DNA of 64,000 nucleotides, taken from positions 310,001 through 374,000 of the forward strand of contig WUJK01000015.1 of NCBI GenBank assembly GCA_011317545.1, read 5' to 3'. The stretch is from Coniella vitis (taxonomy: Eukaryota > Ascomycota > Sordariomycetes > Diaporthales > Schizoparmaceae). The translations under genes were made by a program, and so were the position numbers. The notes under the pieces were generated by a model. The model was not told where the DNA came from. It saw only the letters and a program-made list of their open reading frames with translations, and did not search any database. Positions within the stretch are counted from its first letter, which is position 1, and each line of letters starts with the position of its first letter. This document shows, one piece after another, positions 34,760-46,294 of the stretch.

Positions 34760-35421
34760 GTTGGGCTGGTTTTCGAATTGAAGTGCTTGTTGTGGGATGA
34801 CTTTGCGATTGTGCGACGATAGTTGAGGTCAAGATAGCCGTGCAAAGTAGAAGCGAGTGGTTGAGATTGTACTGGTGAGTGATTGATACTTTTGGTAGCG
34901 GCGGCTTGAATCCAGCAGCCCCAAAAATTGAGCTGCCCAGGAGGCTCTCTTTCAGTGACGTCGGGACAGGGTCCACTGCTGGGGCTTCTATTGGGCAGGT
35001 CGGCGGCCGGCAAGCTGCCTGAAGACCCCTGTAAGGCAGCTCTTCGCATGCCGAGACTTTTTTCCTCTGCTTGCTGCAAAATTTCCATCTACCATTCTCA
35101 CCATCATCACCACACACCACTTTCACAGCTCACCAAGCTTCTGCGCGCTCCTCGTCTGAGCCCGTCGTGAAGTGGCAACTGTGGTGGTGACTGGGTAATT
35201 GTAAGTCGCTTACCTTTTCTTTTTCGCAAGACAATCCTCCTACATGATGACACCGCATAAACCTTAGAACCGTTGCGACTGACACGACTTCGGTCGTGCA
35301 TGATCACAAATGCCAAATCTCTGAACACTTGATTCTCTTTCAGAATTCCGCTCGACACTCCATGAGACTGTATTGCTAACACTAAGATTCAAAAGCGACA
35401 ACAGTTAGTATAACTGGCACA
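34760..35421. promoter_or_regulatory. Shared divergent promoter region of two mitochondrial genes
   Basis: TIM10 and the lysyl-tRNA synthetase start 662 bp apart on opposite strands. The palindrome GTAAGTCGCTTAC near 35201-35213 reads as a splice-donor word on both strands. A GTAAGT donor here and an AG just before the synthetase start could mark a 5' UTR intron. No ORF of note. Confidence 0.5.
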
Positions 35422-37719
35422 ATGGCACCGCGCCTGCGCTTTCTCCGGCCTTACGCGCTGCAGCCGCTGTCTTCAGCAACACCCGCGCAGCGCTCTGCGT
35501 ACGTTCGCTTTTACGAGCTCGTCCGCGCCGAGGCAGCTCTGACATGCAAGAGACACAAGTCCTCTAGTGTGCAGTCCAACGGTGTAGATGACGGAGACTA
35601 CAATCCCGAGGAGCGCGGCGCCCTCATGGCTGCGCGCCTCAAGGAGCTACGACCTGCTGGCGGCCTGGACTACCCCAGGCTCATACAAAAGGGAAAGTCG
35701 ATAACGCTGCGCACATACATAGCCGAGTTTGAATCGCGCGGTGCTCTAGATCTTGCTAGTGTAACAGAACAATATACTCTTTGCGGTGCGCCCCAAGAAC
35801 CAAATCACACAAAAACCTGCCTGTCCTGTCCTGTTGTGTCATGGGGAGCCCTGTGACTGATGTGTTTGCTTGTTTCTTTTAGGCCGTGTATTGCATGTGC
35901 GACGCCATGGGTCCAAGTTCTTTTTTATAAAAATCGTGCAGGATGGCATCCAGATTCAGGCCATGGTGAATTTGGGCAAAATGACAGACGGTACCGACGC
36001 CAAGCAGTTCAAGTCGGTGTCAATGCTGCTCAAGCGAGGGGACCATGTTTGTAAGTCTTGCTTGGCCCCAGGTTCTGGCATGACGATCCTCGGCTGACCG
36101 GAATTAATGAAGCCATTACTGGCAAACCCGCAAGAACGGATTCCAAGGAGCTCTCGATCCAGGCTTTGCACTGTCCACAGCTCCTTTCTCCCAGTCTGGT
36201 GCCGCTGCCATTCCAGACATCCCAGGAGACAAGAATGCACTACCGGCATCTGGACTTGCTCCTGAACCGCTCAGCAAGAGACACCCTGCTTGTGCGCTCA
36301 TTTATCATCAATCATCTTCGAGAACACCTTCACAAGACGCTCAAGTGCACCGAGGTCCAAACGCCCATCTTGGCTGCCAATGCTGGAGGAGCGTTGGCTC
36401 GCCCCTTTGCGACGCGTGCTACCGAGTTTACGCACCGAGACCTCGCAATGCGAATTGCTCCCGAGTTATGGCTCAAGCGGCTCGTCGTCGGTGGCTTTGA
36501 CAGAGTCTTTGAAATTGGCCAGTCCTTCCGCAACGAAGGCATCGACGCTACGCATAACCCGGAATTCACGACGTGCGAGTTCTACCTTTCGTACACCAAT
36601 CTTGACTCCCTGCTCAATATAACGCAGAACCTTGTTTGTGCACTCGCCAGAGGCGTCAACGCTCTTATCAAGAAGAAGGAGCTCCACCTCGAGCCCATAG
36701 ACGCAGGCGTCTTTGAGCAACGCTTCGACCGCGTCGAGTTCATTCCGGCCCTCGAGGAAGCGCTGGGCCAGCCTCTGCCCAAGCTCGAGTCTCCCCGAGC
36801 TGTGGCGGATATAATCCAGCTCATTGAAGACGCAGGCAAGGACTGGCATCGGTCCCTGCCACCGAATCCTTCCCTGTCCAAGCTTCTGGACCACATGGCT
36901 GCCGAGGTCATTGAGCCTCGATCCCAAAGCCGCCCCCTGTACATTATCAACCACCCCGTGTGCATGTCTCCCCTCGCCAAGTCCTTCACGTGTCCGACGA
37001 CCGGGCAGCAAGTAGCAGCCCGCGCCGAGCTCTTTTACGACGGCAACGAGCTGGCCAACATGTACGAGGAAGAGAACGACCCGTTCAAGCAGAAGCGCAA
37101 GTTCGTGAACCAGGCCAAGGCCAAACTAGCCGAGCAGGGCGGAGAAGTCCTCAGCCCCGACGAGGACCCGCCCCATGTGATTGACGAGCAGTACATTTCC
37201 GTGCTCGAATCTGGTCTGCCTCCTACGGGAGGCTGGGGCTGCGGCATTGACCGACTCGTCATGCTCTTCACCGGCGCCAAGAGAATCAGCGATGTTCTTC
37301 CCTTTGGGAACCTGCGCAATGTGGTTGGCCTGGCGGCTGCTGCTGCTGCCGGGCCGCACGGTCATCATCAAGAGATCACGAACCACGTCGCAGCGCCGGT
37401 TTCGGAGCACCGTGCAGCAGACACTGCCGCCTCGACGCGAGCGGCACCACGCGAGCAGAGTCCTCCTCCGCCTTCTCCTCCGTCTGGGCTTGACTCTTTC
37501 TCTGCCGCATCGTTCCTTCGTATCGCAGAAGACCTACCCGAAGTCCAGACTACAGATAGTGATCAGATTACGTACAAGAGGCACGTGCCCAAGTTTATCG
37601 AAAAGGATGTTGTCGAGAGACCTGCCCTTCGGAAGCCAAGTACTGAAGAGGAGGACGTCGAACACGAGCAAGCAGCAGCGCCCGCGCCCGGAAGCAATGC
37701 CAAAAAGGCTTCGGACTAA
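35422..37719 (+). CDS. MSK1: Mitochondrial class II lysyl-tRNA synthetase
   Basis: Exons 35422-35785, 35883-36050 and 36113-37719 give 712 residues. Joins rebuild EQYTLC-GRVLHVRRHGSKFFF and RGDHV-SITGKPARTDSKELSI, both conserved. The N-terminus (MAPRLRFLRPYALQP) is Arg-rich without acidic residues, as in a mitochondrial presequence. An OB-fold anticodon-binding domain lies at about 125-230. Class II motif 2 is FEIGQSFRNEGIDATHNPEFTTCEFY, and motif 3 is GGWGCGIDRLVMLFTGAKRISDVLPFG. The enzyme charges mitochondrial tRNA-Lys. Two things are unusual: the first intron has a weak GTGCGC donor, and about 125 residues of Ala/Pro/Ser-rich sequence follow motif 3, where the family normally ends. Divergent neighbour TIM10 is also mitochondrial. 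Confidence 0.93.
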
Positions 37720-38319
37720 GGCCCCCCCCCCAAATATTTTGGCATGGACTCAGTGTTTGAGCTCATCTCTTATCTCATGATATACTATCACTTATAATGC
37801 ACAAACAATGAATTCCTGAATTTCTGTGCTTTGGTTTGGGTGATCGTCTATCTCCCTTGTATATTGTCCCAACAATCATGTTTTAAGCACTAGTATAGCT
37901 TTTCATCTTTAAATGCTCCAAATGTTGTAACTGCCGTCCTGCGTCGAGACCTTGCAGTGTAAGTTATCTTGATTGATGTATTAACAGTGTATGTAATAAA
38001 ATTTGAACGATTCGGTATTGTGAACCAACCCTAGAACGCCATGGTATCCTTCCAAAAAGCACAAGACCTGAGCAGAACCAACCATGTTCGCTGCTATCAT
38101 GAAATATAGAATGGTAAAGACAGTTCGACAGTTCTCTGACATGTCTCCGTATGTCTCTAGATCGTCTCAATCTTGTATTGAAAGCAAAAAAGAAGGTGAA
38201 AAAGATGAAAAAGAAGAGGAAGAAGCAGCGTATCATCATCCCTTTCCCCCAAACCAAACGTAAATTGGAGAAATAGACAGACACATGAGACAGACACACA
38301 AAACAGACAGACAGACGGA
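37720..38319. other. Convergent 3' region, no gene recognised
   Basis: An AT-richer stretch between two convergent stop codons. Includes a poly-C run right after the synthetase stop and AATAAA-like words. No gene seen. Confidence 0.45.
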
Positions 38320-38481
38320 TCATGCCTGCGTTGCACCCGAAAACGTTTCCACACCCGGTCCAGGTGTGAAGTGCGGTTCACTTCGACCCGCCGCAGCGCT
38401 ACCGCCAATACCCTGGTGGTTTCTGAAAGGCAACTGGCGGTCAATAGCTTGGAAGGCCTGTGTTCGTGGGGTGAATGGGCC

Positions 38482-38516
<35 letters not shown>

Positions 38517-39764
38517 GCTGCTGCTGGTAGTAGTATTGATAAACTGGAGATTGCGGGTATTGCTGGGGTATGGGCTGTTGCGGATATTTGCCCATTTGCG
38601 AAGGCACCATTTCAAAGACGACCTTGTCGACGGGCGTAGTGCGCGAGGAGGAAGAGTGGTCGTCGTCGTTGTCGTCGTCATCGGTCGAGTTTGCGCTGCG
38701 GCCTGCCTTGAGGTTGGCTTTGCGGGCCTTGATTTCTTCTTTTTCTTGGGCCAAGGGGACCATGTTGTAGATCGCGTAGGCGAGACAGAGGAGGTAGATG
38801 AAGCTGGACAGAGTGGCAGGGGAAAGGTTAGTATCAGGTCAGATATTTTTATTTTTTATTTTTTTATTTTCATGTGTGCCTGTTCTCTTGCCGTTTGCTG
38901 TTTCTCTTTATGTTTACGTTTTCCACAAAGCAGCAGAACATACACTCATACTCACACTCTCACACACAGGACGAAAAAAAAGAAAAAAAAAAAGAACTCA
39001 CAGCATGTAAACCGTCATGGCATACGTGCCAACCGCCATGTGGCAGCTGCCCACAGCGTCATTGGGGAAGTTGACTGCCGGCCAGCAGCCATAGCGAATG
39101 TACCAGGCGACCGGGCTCGGGTGCGCAGGGTCGTAATAGTCGGGTCCCATCTGGCCGTAGACGCTGACCGTGTACATGACGGCCATGGCGAAGCTGAAGA
39201 AGACGCCGACGATCGGGGTCCAGACGCGCATGATGAAGCCGACGAGCTTGGCGAGGAGGACAAAGAGGGAGAGAACCGAGATGCCGACATTGTAGTTTGT
39301 CAGGCTGTTGGTGTACACATTGCAAGTTCCGTGTTAGTGTTTTAGTTCCCAGTTGTCTTTTCTTTCTTTTCTTCTTCTTCTTGTCGCCTTCCCCTGATGA
39401 CTTGGCTCGTCTCTCCTCATGGCTGTCTCTCCTGTTCGAAAGATGGAAGGAAACGCGGGAAATGGGGGAGTACTCACGCCAAAGACCACACAAACGGCAC
39501 GTGTGGATAAGGCTGGTGGTTTGCCTTTGCGTACAGGATAATGTCCGGGTTCGAGTTGAAGCCCCAGACATAGCCGACCGTCCACAGCTGGGTGCGGAAG
39601 AGATCCGGCTGCGCAATGGCAAACAGCACGAGCAGGGCGACGGTGCCAGCCAGCTCAAAGGGCATGATCCAGAACATGGGCGAGCGCTTGCGCCATTTGC
39701 GGTTGAAGGGCCTGTAGCTCCAGTTGCGCTCTGGATTCTGCAGCGTGAGTCGCTTGCTCTGCAT
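38320..39764 (-). CDS. Fungal multi-pass membrane protein with a C-terminal polyglutamine tract
   Basis: Exons 39764-39478, 39304-39002 and 38803-38320 give 357 residues. Both donors are GTGAGT, and all splices keep frame. The N-terminal basic segment (MQSKRLTLQNPERNWSYRPF) precedes four clear hydrophobic helices: FWIMPFELAGTVALLVLFAI, YNVGISVLSLFVLLAKLVGF, WTPIVGVFFSFAMAVMYTVS and MAVGTYAMTVYMLLFIYLLC. The tail is cytosolic in appearance: charged, with an Asp run (STDDDDNDDD) and then a YQYYY segment followed by about 15 glutamines encoded by CAA/CAG at 38482-38526. I do not recognise a named family; it resembles uncharacterised fungal tetraspan proteins. The model is well supported by the helix-splitting introns, but the function is unknown. 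Confidence 0.82.
38482..38526 (-). repeat. CAA/CAG trinucleotide tract coding polyglutamine
   Basis: About 15 glutamine codons, mostly CAA with three CAG at one end, within the tail of the membrane protein. Such tracts vary in length between strains. Confidence 0.85.
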
Positions 39765-41037
39765 TTTGGCGGGAGTCTGATTTTCTTTCTTTCTTTTCTT
39801 TTTTTCTTCTTGGAAAGGAGGGGGGAGGAGGAGGTTGGCTTTTGGTGTGTGTTTGTATGTAAATCTGAGTGGATGTTGGTCGTATGAACTGCTTCGTGGA
39901 TTTAATGGTTGTTTGCCGTTTTCCTTTCTTTTTTTATTTCAACGTTGTCGAATCATTCCTCTCTCGAAATCCCGCGAGTCTCTTGCTACTCTTCTTGTTC
40001 TCCTCCGTCTCCTCCTTCTCTTTGTTCTTCTTCACCTGCTCTTCGTCGGCGTTGCACAAGCGTCGGTTTGGGGCGGCAAGAGACGAGAGGGCTGTTTCAA
40101 CGGTGCTGACCGGCAGCAGTCACACCAAACTCTCCCATCGGAGCCCCTCGACTGGCCTCAACGTTTGTTGTCGGGTCGAGGAACGTGCTCGTCGGCGCGA
40201 TTTGCTGAGGCGGCGGAAGGGGGTTCGGTTTGTCGTGGTTTCACTCACAGCCAACAAATCAAGGGCGCGGTGGACATTCCTCTCTTTTATTTTTATTATT
40301 ATTGTTGTTGTTGTAGTAGCGATGGTACCGTTATATTCGGGCGGAAAGGACAAACTGAAAATACAAATACAAAATGAAGAAAGGCAAAAAAGCATGCTTC
40401 AGGACCAGACAGACAATGGTTATAAAAGCAAAGCAGCAAGGCAAATAATAGGTTCCCTATTGCCGCCGCCGCTCTCTCTCTGGCCCGCACGCTCTGGTCA
40501 CACAGAACGCAGCCTATCAAGTAAGAGTGACATGCATGCACGACACACATACAAACCTCATTTTGTTCAAACCGTCCGCAAAGAGTTGCGTGAGAAGGGT
40601 GTACTCTGTAGAAGGGTCGCAGTGGAGGGGGGCCACAGGAGAGGCGCCCGCGGGAGAGGGTGACGAGAGACGGACCAATCAGCATGCGGGAAGGCACTGT
40701 GACCTGCAGGTGCAGCAGTCTGGCAGCCGATGGGGGGCCACGGACCCAATCGGAGGCCGAGGCACGGCGCGCACGCAGCGGTGGCAGCGGTTGGCAGCAC
40801 AAGTTAGCCGCCGGGCAGGCGAGGGCGAGGGCGCGGATTGGCTCTGGCTCTTACGTACTATGTAGGGCGGGCTCTTTTGCTTGACGGGCTGACGGGGTGC
40901 CAGGGCCCCCCCCCCCACCCTTGAGGGCGATCTCCAGAGTCTGTGGGCCGGAGAAGACTGAGATGAAGGCTTTTGCAGCACACCAGACAGACAGAGCAGC
41001 ACACGCGGTTGGGTCTGGCCGGCGCTTATTTGCCTGT

Positions 41038-41038
<1 letters not shown>

Positions 41039-41071
<33 letters not shown>
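41039..41071. repeat. (GT)n microsatellite
   Basis: About 16 GT units in a row. Confidence 0.9.
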
Positions 41072-41074
<3 letters not shown>

Positions 41075-44000
41075 GAGCGAGGACGGAAGACCGGCAACGG
41101 TTGACACTTTGGACCCGTTGAACTTGCATCTGTCCAGTTTCTTTTGCTATTTATTTACTGGGAACCAGACACAGAGTCGCATAGCTAACTGTCTTGGGCA
41201 GCCTGGCTCCTCCATAGTAACGCCACAGCAACTGGAACGAAGACGAAACGCCGGGCAAAGACACCAATCTCCATGTCCGGCCGGGAGAAAGGAAAAAAGC
41301 TTGTTCCATACCTTCTCGAGCACTTGATGAGCCTGCATTCCGGACAATAAGCCTCCAAAGCTTCTTCGTCCCCTTGGACCAAAGTACTTGTGATCAGGGC
41401 TTGGCTCATTTGTCTTGCCTATTGTGAAGAAGGACAGGGGGAACTAAGAGAGCCGACAAGAAAAAGAAAAAGAAAAAGAAAAAAAGGAACTCGATAGCGA
41501 GACTATTTTTTCCTTCAGCTGCCGCGCGGCCCAGTCTGCTCTCAGTACCATTACCATGCAAGCCCGCCGTGTCAGTGCCCTTCGCACAGACTGGGAGACG
41601 GGCTCAACAAGCTAGGCACGGTGTTTTCGCGCGACACTGGGTATGAACTTGTGCCCAATAGTCCATAGAAGATAGTTTGGTAGCGCACAGCGACTACGAC
41701 AACGACAGATGTGCCTTCTGGCATCGCATCCACCCTGACTGGGGCTTCGCACAGAGAGAACAAGAACACTACCCGACCGCGGATCTCTGATACTTTACGT
41801 AGTGAACAGCAGCCTGTCTCGGCTGGTGCACGGGGGAATCCTACGCAGAGAGCCGTGACAGCCAGCAGCTCGTCGTTGTGCTTCACGGAGAGAGCAGAGA
41901 AGACCGAGAGTCTCTCTTTTCCGTGTCAGACACACTCACGCGGAGGCCCTAGACCAAGAAGGCCCAGACCGCGGACGCGGAGCAATAGGAGCAAGCCACA
42001 AGGGCTAACGAACCGGTTCTACCATGTACATGGGATTTGTACATTGGATTTCTGCGTGGCTAGCTATGGACTATACTTATGCGGCATGATGCTGTGTGTC
42101 TGTTTATTTTCCTTTCACTCGGCAGTCCAGCTCGAGTCTGATGGTCGCGGACACAAGCACACATCCAAGATAGACGATGGAAGGAGAAGGAAGCCGAGTG
42201 GCTTGTACTTGTCTCTACTTTTTCCAACAAGTTGTCTCGCGCTCTCGCCGTCCTCGCTCGCAATTGCAGGGCTGCCACGGAGCAGCCTGGCATGGACCGC
42301 TCTAGGCCTGGAGGGCGGAGGGGCGGCGCGCGTGAGGATCGGCATCTGACTTTGACAATCGGGCATCTTTTGTCTAATCAATTAAAACGTCGAGGCGGGC
42401 ACAACACAAGCAAACGAGGCAGCCACGCTGTGTGATGACTATGCATCCGTTTTATATCGTAACTGTACGCTATCTCCACAAGGAAGGAATGCATAGTACG
42501 GTTAGCACTGGGCTGCCATAGTGATGCAACGCGTGCTCTCTGCGTCTTCTTCCCTGGCTACCGGCAAGAACGACCAAGACTCCCAAGACTCCCAAGTGGG
42601 GCAGCTTGGCATCTGGCTCCGGTCCAGGAAAGAGAGAGAGAGGTACAAGCGCAGCGTGATGAATTCGGCCGAGGGGGAAGCTAGGCGGACTGCGTGGAGA
42701 TGTACTGTATACTATGTACATCCTATGGTACTGGGTTTTGGTTTTCTTGGGCCGGGGGGGGGGCAGTTCGGAATGGACTCAGTCGCATACCGTATTTGGC
42801 ATCTGGCATTTTCTTTGCATGCTATATGAAGTATCATAGTGGTGTAGCAGGACACTGGGGCTTCGAAACATTGGCTATCATATCCCGAGTGGAAGAGAGA
42901 GGGAGAGAGAGAGAGATCTCGGTGGCGTCCCCTGATCGTCTCTGGACAGCCTGACGGCCTCGATCCTTGGCTATAGGCTGAGGAGTACTCTGTGGATAGT
43001 AAATCGTCCTGCTCTTGGGCTCGGCAATCTCTTGTATCTGGCGCATCGTGCTGTTGCTGGCCACTGAAAGGTGCCATGGTAGATGTCCAGTCCAACCCTC
43101 CGGCGGCCCGCCCCCATCCGACTTTGTGCTCCCCAAAATCAAAAAGAAAAAAAAAAGCCAAGCCAGTTTAGATTGATCCGCATGCAACTGGCATGGCGGC
43201 TCCACCCACCCACATGGTTCTAGACTCGGCTCGACTCTGAACGAGTGTGAATGCGAGTGTGAGTGCTGGGTGGGTGGTGTGTGCTCTGCTCCCCTTTTCT
43301 CACCAGAGCGCACGCCTTCAAGGCCTCTCAGGACTAATAGTAGTATGATAGTATACTACTATGTAGCTGTGCGCGCCTTCATGACTCTGACATGGTTGCC
43401 AGTTGCAGCAGGAATGGCAGAAATGGCAGACTTTGTGCACAGGAGCCCGTACCCGAACAGAGTCACGATGGATCAGCAAATCAAACCGCACTTGGTTCCT
43501 TTCAGCCCGTCCGTAGTCTATCAATGGACCATCGCACCAATCTTGCTTGACCTTTCTTTTTTCTTCCCTGTTGACTATGTACAGCTGAAAAAAGGGTTCA
43601 GGAATCGGTTAGTATCCATCCAACTACGGAAGTCCCCTGGTTCCAAAACCGTACCTGATGCTGTCGATCTCCAAAACAACATCTCCGAGTCCCAAAGAAG
43701 GCGGCGTTTGCCGTTGGAGTTTTCTACATACTATGTACAGATACAGAGAGGTATATATATATATATATGTATTCATATTAGATGGTATCCGTATGCATCC
43801 AGCACAGCAGGGCAAAAGAAGCCGCCAGCGATAGCGACCATCCGCTCTGAATCCCTTCACTGTTTCCACTCCACAACCACAAACCAGCGAACGAAACCAC
43901 GTTGTTTGCACATTGCAAACAGAAAGAAGAAGAAAAAGAAAGAAAAAAAGACAAACGGAGTCAGTCATCGAACACAGCGCCTGCCAGAACCCCCCTCCTC

Positions 44001-44076
44001 CATCCAAAACATCCATCACACGGCTGTACATTTCTGAACGCTGTTTGGGTTTCTTGGCTAGAAACCAAAGACCGGT

Positions 44077-44105
44077 ATCATCACCATCATCATCATCATC
44101 ATCAT
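44077..44105. repeat. (CAT)n microsatellite
   Basis: CAT/ATC units, about nine, slightly interrupted at the start. Confidence 0.85.
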
Positions 44106-44277
44106 TTCTTCTTTTTCGGCCTAGTCTTCTTCTTCTTCTTCTTCTTTTCCTTTTTGCCCGAAACACATTCCGTATCTTTTGTTCAAAAGGGCAGCGAACC
44201 GCCATCTTATGAATTCACACCCATCCATTCTCTCTACTCATGACTTCCTCAGACGACTAAGAGAGAGCATGTCGGGC

Positions 44278-44328
44278 TCTTCTTCTTCTTCTTCTTCTTC
44301 TTCTTCTTCTTCTTCTTCTTCTTCTTCG
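44278..44328. repeat. (TTC)n microsatellite
   Basis: About 17 TTC units in a row; a shorter, interrupted TTC block lies at 44111-44150. Confidence 0.9.
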
Positions 44329-45652
44329 GTCCATTGCTCACCACAATCACAAAGTCACGACGACTCTGGTTCCGTTGCTCTGGGTCACTGATAAGAATCC
44401 AATTGTATTTGATATCCTCAGCAGGTATGTTTCTCCAGTTTTCTTATTGTACTGTACTGTACTGTCTGTACTAAAGGTACCTACCTACCTGTCCCTTGGC
44501 TGCTGTTCCCCCACGGGCCACGGGCCATACCCCATGGCAACATTCTCACCACCAACCAACCCCCCCCCCCCCTGAAAACAAATCCTCCCATCCCTCCCTC
44601 CGTTCTAGCAGCCCGCTTCTTCTTTGCAAGGCCGGGCCAATCCCCCGAAACCCCCCTCCCACATACTCCGGCTTGCATTTACATATCCGGATTCTTGTGG
44701 TTGCGGTGCCTCTGCGTCTGCGCATGTTATGTACTTTTTGCACACATGTTTAAGAAAAATAAGATCTTTGACTTCAATCACTTGGGAACGTCCCTCCTCA
44801 CTCTTGGTTATTATTAAATTCACCCTTTTTCTTTTTCTTTCCCCCCTTCTTTCACCGACATCCCCGTCATTACCCCAAGTGACAATTATCATCTTCCCCC
44901 TTTATATATCATAGTGTCCCTCCCTCTCCATCCTTCAACTATTCGGTGGGAAGAAACAAGCAAACTCATAAAACTTCCAAAATCAAGAAAATAAAAAGCC
45001 CATCTGTTGATCAAAAGAAAAAAAAAAGGGCCACCCAGCAAGCATTACTCTGAAAAAAACGACAACGCAAGCCCGCCCTATCGTATCATACCAGACCGTA
45101 CCGCACCATACCTTACCGTATTATACCGTATTATACCTTGCCAAGACCAAAAAAGGAGAACACTCCCCGAACAACCGCCCCAAAAAGACACAGTGAAGGG
45201 GAAGGGGAAGGGGAAAGAAAAAAAAAGGGCCTGGACCTCTCTCTCGCTCGTGCACGCCAAAAAAAAAAAGGGAAAGAAGAAAAAAAAAGAGCGGCAAATA
45301 CAGCCCAGCCAAGCCCAACCTTTCGCTCGCTACCCGTCCTCGTGCTTCTTGGGGTCCCCACTCGGTTCTTGGGATGTTCGTGACATCTCGATTTAGATTC
45401 GATCATTTTCCAGCTGTCGACGGGCAATGGCCCAGATATCGGCCTCAATCAGTGTATGGATATCTACAAATTCCTTTTTTCTTCTTTTTATACATATATT
45501 CTTTCTTGCAATCCTCTCTTTGAGTTTCACCATGTCCGTCTTCTTTTTTTCCTGTTGTCAAATGAAGCAAAAAAAAAAAAAAAAAAATCCAAACATGACA
45601 AGAGCAGAAACAAGAGCAACAATTACTGGGAAGCGCTCACTTCAGTTGTTGG

Positions 45653-45675
45653 CCCTGACCCTGACCCTGACCCTG
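45653..45675. repeat. CCCTGA hexamer tandem
   Basis: Nearly four copies of CCCTGA. It resembles but is not the CCCTAA telomere repeat. Confidence 0.8.
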
Positions 45676-46294
45676 CTGAATCCATACCCTGATGAAATAT
45701 CCCCCCCCCCCCTTGGGCGCTTCCAGAACCTCGAGTTGAGCTCATTGTCTGATGAGAGTCAAGTGAACCAAACGCCACCAGCACAGCAAGGCCCCAGGCC
45801 CCAAGCATCCCCCAGATCCGAGCCCATAAGGAAAGCTGGGAAGCAGCAGAATCCCCCCCAGTGCCGTCTGTACACTCTTTTACTAGCCATCTATCTCTGT
45901 GTTTCTAACCCAGACCCCCCCTCCTTCCCCCTTGTTCAGTCTGCTGTTCTCTTCCCACACACCTTCACTCTCCCCAAAGCCTACTTCCCTGGGAGCTAGC
46001 GGGATCGACGCCCTGCCAGCTCTAGTTCTAGTCCTTCTTTTCGCCCCAGCCAGCCGTTAGTGAACCGTTGTTCAAACCCGGCCGGCCCCTAATTCTCTTT
46101 TTCATTTGTCCTAACGTTTGAACCTTTTGCCATGGGAAAGGCAGGAGGGGAGAAAAGAGAAGAAGAAAAAGAAGAAAAAAAACTCAAAGAAAGTTTCCCA
46201 CTTTCACCGTAACATACCAGAGCAAGGACCCCGTCGTTGACTGACAAGCGCTTTGTCGGCTCACTAGTCTCCCATTCCATCGCACCTCTCCTTC

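Larger units (their letters stand above)
39765..46294. other. 6.5 kb gene-poor, microsatellite-rich region upstream of the histidine kinase
   Basis: Open frames up to about 260 codons exist, but they are driven by simple repeats and purine or pyrimidine runs and overlap in several frames, so I reject them. Contents: a GT repeat (41039-41071), CAT repeat (44077-44105), two TTC repeats (44111-44150 and 44278-44328), poly-C (44560-44572 and about 45700-45711), A runs, and a degenerate ACCGTATTAT-type tandem (about 45090-45138). TACTATGTA-type words lie near 40857, 42709, 43362 and 43732. It may hold a long promoter/leader for the kinase or noncoding transcripts. Confidence 0.5.

Noticed and set aside
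41711..42349. A 212-codon plus-strand frame.
   Set aside because: Arg/Ser/Pro-rich filler with no domain and no neighbouring exon.
43270..44037. A 255-codon plus-strand frame with YIYICI-type runs.
   Set aside because: Built partly on simple repeats (TATATA, AAG); no domain.
45653..45675. CCCTGA tandem as an internal telomere remnant.
   Set aside because: The fungal telomere unit is CCCTAA; only four imperfect copies occur and no subtelomeric feature accompanies them.
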